From assembly GCA_023660035.1 (NCBI GenBank), contig JAGXOF010000012.1:1-16201 (forward strand): a DNA stretch of 16,201 nt, in the 5' to 3' direction. Source of the DNA: Dehalococcoidia bacterium LH_S1 (GTDB lineage: Bacteria; Chloroflexota; Dehalococcoidia; SZUA-161; SpSt-899). The notes below the pieces were generated by a model that was not told the origin of the DNA, ran no database searches, and saw only the letters and a program-made list of their open reading frames with translations. A program made the translations under genes and the position numbers. Below, one piece after another: positions 8,140 through 14,745 of this stretch (position 1 is its first letter; every line of letters begins with the position of its first letter).

Positions 8140-9558
8140 CTACTCTGAACTCATGCCCTGTTTGATTTTATCAATTAACGTGTTCATTCGCCCGCTTTTG
8201 TTTGGGTCGGTCAGGCTGGTGGAGTTGGCGATCAAGCAGCCTGTGGACTCGAACAGCGTCTCGATTATTTTGAGGTTGTTCTTGGCCAGTGTTCTGCCGG
8301 TTTCCGTGTTTTCGATGAGCACGTCGGCGTCTTCAGGAAGGAATGCCTCGCTAGCTCCCCATGTTGGTATGACTTTGTAGGGCGAGAGATGGTTATCCCT
8401 GGCGTACTTATCGGCGATGTTGGTGTACTCTGCTGCAATGCGCAGTCCCGGAATTTTATCTGTTTCGAGGAGCTTTTTGAGGTCGGCGGTGGTTTCCACA
8501 GGCATATCATTGTGAACCGCAACAACGATGCGGACCCAGCCGAAACCAAGGTCGATTATTCCCTCGACAGGGCTGGAAGGGAATTGATGGAGCTGGTTCC
8601 TGAGCCAGTCCCTGCCTGTAATAGCCAGGTCGAAGTTGCCGTTGGCTACCTGCATGGGCATATCCTGCGGCCTGATTATCTTGGCACTCACGCCGTCCAT
8701 TTCAACTATGGGACGCCTTGTGGGCGGAGGATCTCGATAACCTTTGGTCTTTATGCCGGCATTTTTGAGGAACTTGCTGGTATGACTCTGCTGGTGCCCG
8801 TCGGCGAGTGCCAGGGCCACTGTTCCGTCACTGAACAGGGACGACTCGAACTTCTCCTCCGTGTTGATGCTGGAAACGGATATTTCATCTTCTGCGGCTG
8901 GCACCGGTTCCGTTCCGCAGAATGGCGTGAGCAGCGAGCTTATGTCCTTTTGTTCCATGCTATTTTTATTGGCAATTAGCCAGGCGTTGCTGGAGAGAAT
9001 CCTCGCTATCGGGATGAGGTCCTTTGAGCGGAGTTCCTCATCTGAGCCTGCGGCTACAAGGGAAAGGTCAGCATGCTCCGGCGGGTATGCATCCGTTGCT
9101 CCCCAGACTGGCATGATCCTGAAGTTCCTTAAACGCCTTTTCAGAGCGAAGGCTTCGGCCAGATTTGGGTACTCGGTAACGATACGGACAACTCCTTCTC
9201 TAGCCTTAACGTCCTCCACCGAGTGCAAATCGGAGAATCTGCTGGTCACGAGATAGAGGTCGCGTTGCCCGTAGCCGAGGTCGCGGACCTTCACTACCGC
9301 ATCGCTCTGGTATTTTGTGAGGAGTTCCTTGATCCAGTCCAGCCCGCAGATAGCTACGTCGTAGTTTCCTACAGCCACCTGAATGGCTATATCCTTTTCG
9401 TGGAATACCTTGGTGAACAAGCCCGGAAAGGTCTCGGATTTGGGCCGGTAAGAACGGCTGGACTCGTGATAATGTTCGTATGCAAAGCCCGCCTTATCCA
9501 GGAAGGCGGCCGTCTGGCTTTGAAGGTCTCCTTTTGGTAATGCTAATTTCAGTGACAA
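8140..9558 (-). CDS. hisG: Tandem-duplicated short-form ATP phosphoribosyltransferase HisG
   Basis: HisG joins ATP and PRPP in the first committed step of histidine synthesis. At 472 residues this protein is too long for the short form and is not the usual long form. It contains two HisG units, about 4-202 and 246-450, joined by an acidic linker (203-245). Paired segments include NYDVAICGLDW (65-75) with NFDLAITGRDW (308-318), and VWGATDAYPPEHADL (151-165) with TWGASEAFLPEDADV (399-413). The N copy keeps LALPKG (5-10), but its PRPP loop is replaced by AAGSDEEL. The C copy has the PRPP-loop pattern ENTETGRTL (416-424), but LALADG replaces LALPKG. No ACT-like regulatory domain is present, which fits use of HisZ. 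The TTG start at 9558 is backed by AAGGAG five bases upstream. hisD follows after 10 nt. Confidence 0.9.
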   Translation of the reverse strand: MSLKLALPKGDLQSQTAAFLDKAGFAYEHYHESSRSYRPKSETFPGLFTKVFHEKDIAIQVAVGNYDVAICGLDWIKELLTKYQSDAVVKVRDLGYGQRDLYLVTSRFSDLHSVEDVKAREGVVRIVTEYPNLAEAFALKRRLRNFRIMPVWGATDAYPPEHADLSLVAAGSDEELRSKDLIPIARILSSNAWLIANKNSMEQKDISSLLTPFCGTEPVPAAEDEISVSSINTEEKFESSLFSDGTVALALADGHQQSHTSKFLKNAGIKTKGYRDPPPTRRPIVEMDGVSAKIIRPQDMPMQVANGNFDLAITGRDWLRNQLHQFPSSPVEGIIDLGFGWVRIVVAVHNDMPVETTADLKKLLETDKIPGLRIAAEYTNIADKYARDNHLSPYKVIPTWGASEAFLPEDADVLIENTETGRTLAKNNLKIIETLFESTGCLIANSTSLTDPNKSGRMNTLIDKIKQGMSSE

Positions 9559-9579
9559 TTTGGCTCCTTGAAAGCAGGT

Positions 9580-10833
9580 CTAAAGCGAGGACAGGTGACT
9601 CAGGAGTTCATCGGGGGTGATGTCCTTTCTTTCCGCTCCTGTTTTCTTGTCGACTAATTGCAGGAGAGGCGTTTCCCCCGTTTCTTTCAAAGTTACCAGC
9701 CAACGGTCCTCCAGAGGCGCACTGCTGCTGCCTGTTCCCATGTCCATCTCGAGTATATAACCTTGCCTTCGCAGTTGGGCGGCGACCTGAAAGATATCTT
9801 GTGATCCTTCGGCCTCTGGCGATTCCGCTGTCAGTAGGATTCTCTTTGCTTTCTCCGGTACCTTGACCAGAGGTGTAATATTGTCCATGGAAAGGGCGAA
9901 TCCCGAGGCGGGGATGTCCTTTCCTCCCACGAGTGGAATTAGTTCATCGTATCTGCCACCCTGTCCGAGTAGTCTGCCGGAGGAATAAAAGCGGAAGACC
10001 ATGCCCGTATAGTACTCGAAACTTTCAGCGGGGGTAAAACCTATCCAGTATTCCTGCTCGATACTGTCCAGAAGCCCGGTGATCCGGACCATGTTGTCGA
10101 GATATGGTTTGGTAGCGGAGAGATCCTCGGGGAGCATACCCTTCAGATTGTCTAAAAATCCGGCCTTCTTCCCTTTTAGGTCCGATAACATTTTGAGGAA
10201 CCTTTTCACTTCCTGTGGTTTTTTCAGGGTGTCGAGTGCAGTGTCATTCGTTAATATTTGTTTCAGATTTTGGAAGCTTTCCTCGCCCCCGAGGCCAAGG
10301 TCATGTGCGAGTGCTTTGAGGAAGCCCATATGCGAGAGTTCAAGATTGACTGGACTGATGCCTAGCTTGCCCATGATTTCCAGTGCCAGCATGATAAGTT
10401 CAGCGTCGCCATCTGGTTCGGCTCCACCGATTAACTCCACTCCGCACTGCCATCGCTCGCGAGATTGCTCTCCTGTTCCCTCGAATGAGAACATATTCTC
10501 CACGTAGTAGAGCCGTGCCAGTGGCTTATCCGGTATGTTCTCGACATAAAGTCGGGCAGCGGGGATAGTTCCGTCAGGCCTCAGTACGACCCGCTCACCG
10601 CTCCAGCCATCCCAGTCGAGGAAGGAGTATACCCGTCCCAGCATCTCAGGACTGAGTGTGCCGGCCGATGTAAACAGGTGCAGATACTCCAGAGTGGGAG
10701 TCCGGATTTCCCCGTATCCCCATGAGGAGCAGCAGGAGCGGAACACATTCTCGGTATGTCGGAATCGGTTCATTTCCTGGCTTGTCAGGTCTTTCGCACC
10801 CTTACATCTCGGAATTTTCATATAAGTCCCCAT
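9580..10833 (-). CDS. hisZ: ATP phosphoribosyltransferase regulatory subunit HisZ
   Basis: HisZ is a paralogue of histidyl-tRNA synthetase that lacks synthetase activity. It forms a hetero-complex with short HisG, which it needs for activity and histidine feedback. The 417-residue protein has the class II synthetase fold: RPDGTIPAARLYVE (86-99), motif 2 around FSFEGTGEQSRERWQCGVEL, YYTGMVF (274-280), and motif 3 QGGRYDELIPLVGG (291-304) with PASGFALSMD. It is called HisZ over HisRS because the motif 2 arginine is replaced (FS, not FR), the HisRS 'RGLDYY' arginine is absent (AESFEYYTG), and the C-terminal anticodon-binding region is divergent. The hisG start follows after 21 nt. The start may be ATG 10833 or the in-frame ATG 10821 (MKIPRC), which looks more like family N-termini; neither has a strong ribosome binding site. 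Confidence 0.87.
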   Translation of the reverse strand: MGTYMKIPRCKGAKDLTSQEMNRFRHTENVFRSCCSSWGYGEIRTPTLEYLHLFTSAGTLSPEMLGRVYSFLDWDGWSGERVVLRPDGTIPAARLYVENIPDKPLARLYYVENMFSFEGTGEQSRERWQCGVELIGGAEPDGDAELIMLALEIMGKLGISPVNLELSHMGFLKALAHDLGLGGEESFQNLKQILTNDTALDTLKKPQEVKRFLKMLSDLKGKKAGFLDNLKGMLPEDLSATKPYLDNMVRITGLLDSIEQEYWIGFTPAESFEYYTGMVFRFYSSGRLLGQGGRYDELIPLVGGKDIPASGFALSMDNITPLVKVPEKAKRILLTAESPEAEGSQDIFQVAAQLRRQGYILEMDMGTGSSSAPLEDRWLVTLKETGETPLLQLVDKKTGAERKDITPDELLSHLSSL

Positions 10834-10865
10834 TCCGGCGTCGGTTGAATCTTCTGCAAGTATTC

Positions 10866-10933
10866 AGCATTCAGTCGCCATCGACGGGAGGCCACCAGTT
10901 TCTGTCTTTGCTGAGAGCTGATGGCTGAACGCT
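10866..10933. repeat. Imperfect inverted repeat in the hisZ leader
   Basis: AGCATTCAGTCGCCATC (10866-10882) is largely complementary to GATGGCTGAACGCT (10920-10933), with a small bulge and one mismatch, around a loop of about 37 nt. It lies between the PMT-like gene's stop and hisZ, downstream of the candidate hisZ promoter. It may be a worn interspersed palindromic element or a structured leader. No histidine-codon leader peptide was recognised. Confidence 0.35.
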
Positions 10934-10939
10934 TACCAT

Positions 10940-10967
10940 TCTATATTAATCGAGTTGAGTGTTTCAA
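10940..10967 (-). promoter_or_regulatory. Candidate promoter for the hisZ-hisG-hisD operon
   Basis: On the minus strand TTGAAA (10967-10962) and TATAGA (10945-10940) are separated by 16 bp. This gives a start near 10933 and a leader of about 100 nt before hisZ that contains the imperfect inverted repeat. Both boxes are near consensus, but the region is otherwise AT-rich, so chance matches are possible. Confidence 0.4.
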
Positions 10968-11021
10968 CAATGGCCTGTGGGAAAGCTTTTAAAGGAGAGT
11001 TTGTGGAAGATGGCATTCGGG

Positions 11022-12176
11022 TTATGAGGTTAACAAAGGCGACATAAAGACGAATACTCCTATGTGGGAAATTATCCACAGTATTACAAGTCCTCGGAGA
11101 AGCCACCGACGTTTCTTTCCATCTATCTTTGATGATGCTCCCGCTATGCGGTATATGCCGAGTGCAAGTGGCAGGCACACAGCCCCGATGGTTGGATAGA
11201 AGTAGAAGTTAAACATTACCCTGTCCGTGATAAGCTCAATCGGTATCCAGACGATGTAGGTGCTGGCAAACCATGCCAATGCGAAGATACACATGGAGTT
11301 GCGTTTTATCGCTTCATAAATCGCATAACCCATCGACGGGATTATCAACCCCCAGAGGGTCCAGGTTGTGAATCCCAGGTACCAGGGGTGATACCAGTAA
11401 GCCATCGGCACGGGCGAGATTATCCAGTCCCAGGGATGACTGACATTGCCGGCTGTGGTGGAGGCGAATGTGAGGCCGGCGTGGGTGGTTGCCATGTAAT
11501 AGACCCTGTCCCAGGGGTAGAGAAGCTGGCCGGTGGCTATGTAGTCGACAATCGGCATCAGGGCGAGAAAAGCCAGCGGAGCGGATGTCAAGAACTTGAG
11601 TGTGTCCCTTTTGGGGCTTCTTCTTGTAAAGAACCAGTGGAGAAGGATGGCTGCTCCGCCGAAGGCTCCGGGGACTTTGGCTACTGCACTTAGTGCTAAA
11701 GCAATCCCTGAGGATACGTATCTTGTACGGAGGTATAGCAGGAATGAGGCCAGCATGAAAGTCACGCTGAAGACATCAAGCATGGCTATACCTGACTGGA
11801 CGAAATTGAAATTATCGAAGGCGAAAATGAATGTGGCAAAGAGGGGGAGGTATCTCCTTGTGGTCAGCGACTTGCAAATGAGGTAGAAGAGCATAATGGC
11901 TGCTACTCCGAACAGGATGGAGAAAATGCGCCATCCAAAGGCGTTGTCCCCGAATATTGTGATGCCCAGGGCGATGAAGAGTTTGCTGAGAGAAGGATGT
12001 TCTGGATGCTCAAGTCCCTCTCCTGCGAGGATGGAGTTAGCCTCCGTGACATAATGATGTTCATCGAACATCATCTCGTCAGGGGCGCTTATCACCACGA
12101 AATGGAGTCCCAACAGGAGGAGTGTGATGATGACAGCCAGTATGTTTTGTTTGTCCTTGAACCAGGCCAGTGACAT
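11022..12176 (-). CDS. PMT/GT39-family membrane glycosyltransferase
   Basis: This 384-residue, strongly hydrophobic protein is a polytopic membrane glycosyltransferase of the dolichyl/polyprenyl-phosphate-mannose protein mannosyltransferase class. The first membrane segment is about 10-30. The loop after it carries APDEMMFDEHHYVTEA (31-46), including the F-D-E-H-x-Y motif with the acidic pair typical of the catalytic site. HPEHPSLSKLF (57-67) follows, matching the family's 'HPPLgK' motif. Further hydrophobic helices run to the C-terminus. The family transfers a sugar from a lipid-phosphate carrier to a protein or lipid outside the membrane. The actual donor and acceptor cannot be told here, and a lipid-A or cell-envelope sugar transferase is possible. 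The ATG at 12176 has only a weak AGAAGTG-like site. It is oriented with hisZ but separated by 188 nt, and is divergent from hisB. Confidence 0.82.
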   Translation of the reverse strand: MSLAWFKDKQNILAVIITLLLLGLHFVVISAPDEMMFDEHHYVTEANSILAGEGLEHPEHPSLSKLFIALGITIFGDNAFGWRIFSILFGVAAIMLFYLICKSLTTRRYLPLFATFIFAFDNFNFVQSGIAMLDVFSVTFMLASFLLYLRTRYVSSGIALALSAVAKVPGAFGGAAILLHWFFTRRSPKRDTLKFLTSAPLAFLALMPIVDYIATGQLLYPWDRVYYMATTHAGLTFASTTAGNVSHPWDWIISPVPMAYWYHPWYLGFTTWTLWGLIIPSMGYAIYEAIKRNSMCIFALAWFASTYIVWIPIELITDRVMFNFYFYPTIGAVCLPLALGIYRIAGASSKIDGKKRRWLLRGLVILWIISHIGVFVFMSPLLTS

Positions 12177-12181
12177 TCTAT

Positions 12182-12209
12182 TTCACTTCTTTTATACTTA
12201 GGGTATCAT
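12182..12209 (+). promoter_or_regulatory. Weak candidate promoter for hisB
   Basis: TTCACT (12182-12187) and TATCAT (12204-12209) are spaced 16 bp apart in the short divergent gap between the glycosyltransferase gene and hisB. The match is modest. The minus strand also has a TATAAA-like box in the same gap (complement around 12191-12196), so the gap may hold promoters for both genes. Confidence 0.25.
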
Positions 12210-12260
12210 AAGTAATGAGCTTTCGGCTATCTGTGGTCAGCATTCGCAAGGAGGAACTCA

Positions 12261-12863
12261 ATGGGAAAATCTGAGAGAACAGCGAACATCAATCGTGAGA
12301 CGGCGGAGACCAAAATCACGCTGGAACTAGATGTTGATGGCACGGGCGTTTCCAGCATCGCCACTGGAATCGGGATGTTTGATCACATGCTGGACCAGCT
12401 GGCGAGGCATGGCCGTTTCGATTTGAAAGTCGATGCCAAAGGTGATCTGAATGTGGATGAGCACCATACGGTGGAGGATGTGGGGATCGTGCTGGGTCAG
12501 GCTTTCACGGAGGCTTTGGGGGAGCGGAGGGGAATAGCGAGGATGGGGGATGCTATCGTGCCTATGGGAGAGGCACTTGCTCTGGTGGCGGTGGATGTGG
12601 CGGGGAGGGGGCATGCTGAGGTGGAGGCTACATTCGAGAAGGAATACATCAATGAGTTGCCCACAGATCTCATTGTGCACTTTCTGGAGTCGTTTGCGAT
12701 TGAGGGCAGGATGAACATGCATGCCAAACTGCTGGCGGGGGAAATTGACCATCATAAGGCGGAGGCACTGTTCAAGGCTCTGGCTCGGGCACTTGATGAA
12801 GCAACCAAAATCGATGGGAGGATAGATGGTAACGTTCCCAGTACCAAGGGGGTTATTAACTAG
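12261..12863 (+). CDS. hisB: Imidazoleglycerol-phosphate dehydratase HisB
   Basis: HisB removes water from imidazoleglycerol phosphate to give imidazole acetol phosphate, in the histidine pathway, with a manganese-dependent oligomer. The 200-residue protein is full length for the monofunctional bacterial form, with no HisB-N phosphatase domain. Signatures are GMFDHMLDQLARHGRFDL (38-55), the metal-binding DEHHTVEDVG (66-75), a central GRMNMHAK segment, the second metal motif DHHKAEALFKA (163-173), and a final STKGVIN. The start ATG is preceded by a strong AAGGAGG (12248-12254) six bases upstream. It sits apart from hisZGD and on the opposite strand, divergent from the glycosyltransferase gene. 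Its stop codon shares the CTAG tetranucleotide with the stop of purS. Confidence 0.97.
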   Translation: MGKSERTANINRETAETKITLELDVDGTGVSSIATGIGMFDHMLDQLARHGRFDLKVDAKGDLNVDEHHTVEDVGIVLGQAFTEALGERRGIARMGDAIVPMGEALALVAVDVAGRGHAEVEATFEKEYINELPTDLIVHFLESFAIEGRMNMHAKLLAGEIDHHKAEALFKALARALDEATKIDGRIDGNVPSTKGVIN

Positions 12864-13126
12864 GTTGCTGTTTTCCCTGGTTCCTCCTCCAGTTCAAATT
12901 TGAAGTCCTCAATGATAGGATTTGCCAGGAGTTTCTCGCACATTTCCTTTACCTGCTGTTCAGCGTGAGGCTGGTCGGTTCCGTCCAGTTTGATTTCCAT
13001 GTATTTCCCGGCGCGCACACTGTCCACTGAGGTAAATCCCAGATTATGAAGTCCGCCCTTAATAGTCAGACCCTGTGGATCGTTGACGCTTGGTTTGAGT
13101 GTAATCCTAACTTTGGCAAGATACAT
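12860..13126 (-). CDS. purS: Phosphoribosylformylglycinamidine synthase subunit PurS
   Basis: PurS is the small subunit of the three-part FGAM synthase (PurS, PurQ, PurL) in purine synthesis and helps ammonia pass from PurQ to PurL. The 88-residue protein has the usual PurS length and pattern: an initial AKVRITLKPSVNDPQG strand, GLHNLGFTSVDSVRAGKYMEIKL, and a C-terminal ANPIIEDFKFEL segment. AAGGAG (complement of 13131-13136) lies four bases before the ATG. It is 33 nt downstream of purC, so the two are probably co-transcribed. purQ and purL do not follow; instead the gene ends on the stop codon of convergent hisB, so its partners must lie elsewhere. Confidence 0.93.
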   Translation of the reverse strand: MYLAKVRITLKPSVNDPQGLTIKGGLHNLGFTSVDSVRAGKYMEIKLDGTDQPHAEQQVKEMCEKLLANPIIEDFKFELEEEPGKTAT

Positions 13127-13159
13127 TTTTCTCCTTGATCCTTCCTCTGTTAAGGTCCA

Positions 13160-14068
13160 TTAGATGTTTGTCATCTCCTCCCCTGTTAGCCGACGGTATG
13201 CCTCGCGATATCTCTCCGCTGTTTGTTCAACAACCTCCGGCGGTAGTTCAGGGGCCGGCGGTTCCTTATTCCATCCTATATCCACGAGCCAGTCACGGAG
13301 GGGTTGTTTATCGAAACTTGGCTGGGGTCCGCCGGGCTGGTATTTATTCATATCCCAGAACCGGCTGGAATCGGGTGTCAGGAGTTCATCAATTAGGTGC
13401 AGGTTCCCGTCTATCACCCCGAACTCCATTTTTGTATCGGCGATAATAATTCCCTTGTCCCTGGCGTGCTCTTCGGCGAACTGGTAAACCTCTAGGCTTA
13501 TTTTCATAATCTGTTTGGTGAGGTCGCTTCCAATCGTGTCAGCCATTTCCTGGAAAGTGATAGGCCTGTCGTGTTCCTCCTCCTTCCTAGTAGGGGTGAA
13601 GAGTGGTTGGGGGAGTTTGTCACTCTCCTTAAGACCTTCAGTAATGGGTTCTCCGGAAATAGTTCCATATTGGCTGTACTCGGCCCATGCCGATCCTGAT
13701 ATATATCCCCTCACAACGCACTCGATATCGATGCGTTCCGCCTTGCGCACGATCATGGACCTGTCTTTAAGATAATCTGGGAAAGCGGGGGTTTCCTCTT
13801 CTTCGCGGTAAGCGTTTAGCATGTCGGCATCTTTCACGACCTGAACCATGTGATTTGGAACCAGGTGCTTTGTCTTCTCAAACCAGAAGGCGGACAGGAG
13901 ATTGAGTACGAGGCCTTTGTCAGGGATACCGGTGGGTAGAACTGAATCGAAAGCCGAGACACGGTCAGTAACCACTATGAGGAGCTTGTCAGAACTCAAA
14001 TCGCAGGTGTCCCTTACTTTACCTCGGTAAACCATGTTTGGAAAGTTTGTTCCCGACAGAATAGACAT
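13160..14068 (-). CDS. purC: SAICAR synthetase PurC
   Basis: PurC joins carboxyaminoimidazole ribotide and aspartate with ATP to give SAICAR in purine synthesis. The 302-residue protein belongs to the longer, roughly 300-residue class; many bacteria have about 240. Visible signatures are YRGKVRDTCDL near the N-terminus (nucleotide-binding), TDRVSAFDSVLPTGIPDKG, the ECVVRGYISGSAWAEY segment, and the active-site region IIIADTKMEFGVID followed by LIDELLTPDSSRFW. It is complete with no lesion. AAGGAG (complement of 14077-14082) stands eight bases before the ATG, a strong site. It is followed by purS after 33 nt. No purine riboswitch or clear PurR-type operator was recognised upstream. Confidence 0.97.
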   Translation of the reverse strand: MSILSGTNFPNMVYRGKVRDTCDLSSDKLLIVVTDRVSAFDSVLPTGIPDKGLVLNLLSAFWFEKTKHLVPNHMVQVVKDADMLNAYREEEETPAFPDYLKDRSMIVRKAERIDIECVVRGYISGSAWAEYSQYGTISGEPITEGLKESDKLPQPLFTPTRKEEEHDRPITFQEMADTIGSDLTKQIMKISLEVYQFAEEHARDKGIIIADTKMEFGVIDGNLHLIDELLTPDSSRFWDMNKYQPGGPQPSFDKQPLRDWLVDIGWNKEPPAPELPPEVVEQTAERYREAYRRLTGEEMTNI

Positions 14069-14140
14069 ATTATCCGCTCCTTATGCAAGTTTATTTTGTT
14101 TGATCAGGCTTACTCTAATCCGAAGCCCGGACATGGCTTT

Positions 14141-14610
14141 TCAATTATACTTTTTGCATGAAATGGGCATAACCTCAGGAGGGTCATAGACGGTTCTGCC
14201 CTCGATGTAGATATCCTGATTGTCATCTTCGGAGTACATTCTTATGTCCAGTATTTGACCACGGTGCCAGTTCCTGCCTTTTCCAGTTCAGACTCATCAC
14301 AGACATTTATACCCCCAACTATTCTTTCTCCTTGGCACCCGTCGAAACCAGGTTCTGCTCGAAGTACTGCCCCGATGTAATGATTCCCTGTCTTTTCTTC
14401 CAAGTCATAGAACTTTCCCTCGCAATGATTCGTGATCTCAATGGAGCCTCCGCAGTACCGTGTTTCATCACTGATGTCCAGACACTCATACTTTGGCTCT
14501 ATGGAATCGATCTCGGCGAAATATGGTGGACAGTATGCCCTTACAATGGATGATATCGATAACAGTGTTATTAAGAACAATCCTAACAGAACTTTGTGTG
14601 AATTTTTCAT
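14141..14610 (-). pseudogene. Secreted cysteine-rich protein of unknown function, single frameshift
   Basis: The first frame (14610 to a TAA ending at 14242) encodes 122 residues. It has a clear signal peptide: a K-rich start, a hydrophobic run LLGLFLITLLSIS, and a likely cut after IVRA at about residue 25. The mature part has cysteines at 27, 43, 53, 63, 92 and 104, suggesting disulfides in an exported domain. Just before the stop, the -1 frame opens and continues as ILDIRMYSEDDNQDIYIEGR with a further cysteine, to a TGA at 14143-14141. This coherent tail suggests an original protein of about 156 residues broken by a 1-nt loss between about 14290 and 14245. An assembly or sequencing error would give the same picture. 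No homologous family is recognised. Confidence 0.6.
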
Positions 14611-14640
14611 GCTTGCCCCGGGAGTATTGCCTTAACATCT

Positions 14641-14646
14641 ATTATA
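14641..14646 (-). promoter_or_regulatory. Perfect -10 box upstream of the secreted-protein gene
   Basis: The minus strand reads TATAAT at 14646-14641, about 30 nt before the ATG at 14610. A poor -35 (TTAAAC, 19-bp spacing) precedes it. The gene's ribosome binding site is weak (GGGGCAAGC). A separate TTGACA lies on the minus strand around 14739-14734, but lacks a good -10. Confidence 0.4.
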
Positions 14647-14745
14647 CCTTAATTCTTGGAGGCTTGTTTAACCTCCTCTACCCAGGTGTCCAAATCAGGT
14701 ACTAGGAAAATGTATGATCGCTCGGAACATTGTGTGTCAAATCAT

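Noticed and set aside
8389..8979. 196-codon plus-strand ORF within hisG
   Set aside because: It is antisense to the second HisG unit, whose motifs are clear; there is no independent support.
10933..11178. 81-codon minus-strand ORF running past the end of the glycosyltransferase gene, with a protein-like tail (AIVETLNSINIEW)
   Set aside because: Most of it overlaps the glycosyltransferase in another frame, and only about 30 residues are outside. I could not tell a gene remnant from chance, and the candidate his promoter lies in the tail.
14245..14290. Programmed -1 ribosomal frameshift in the secreted-protein gene
   Set aside because: No canonical slippery heptamer or convincing downstream pseudoknot was seen; a single-base deletion explains it. 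Kept only as a finding to check.
14653..14682. GGAGG...CCTCC stem between the secreted-protein gene and the transposase remnant as a terminator
   Set aside because: Only about five base pairs and no T-run follows on either strand.
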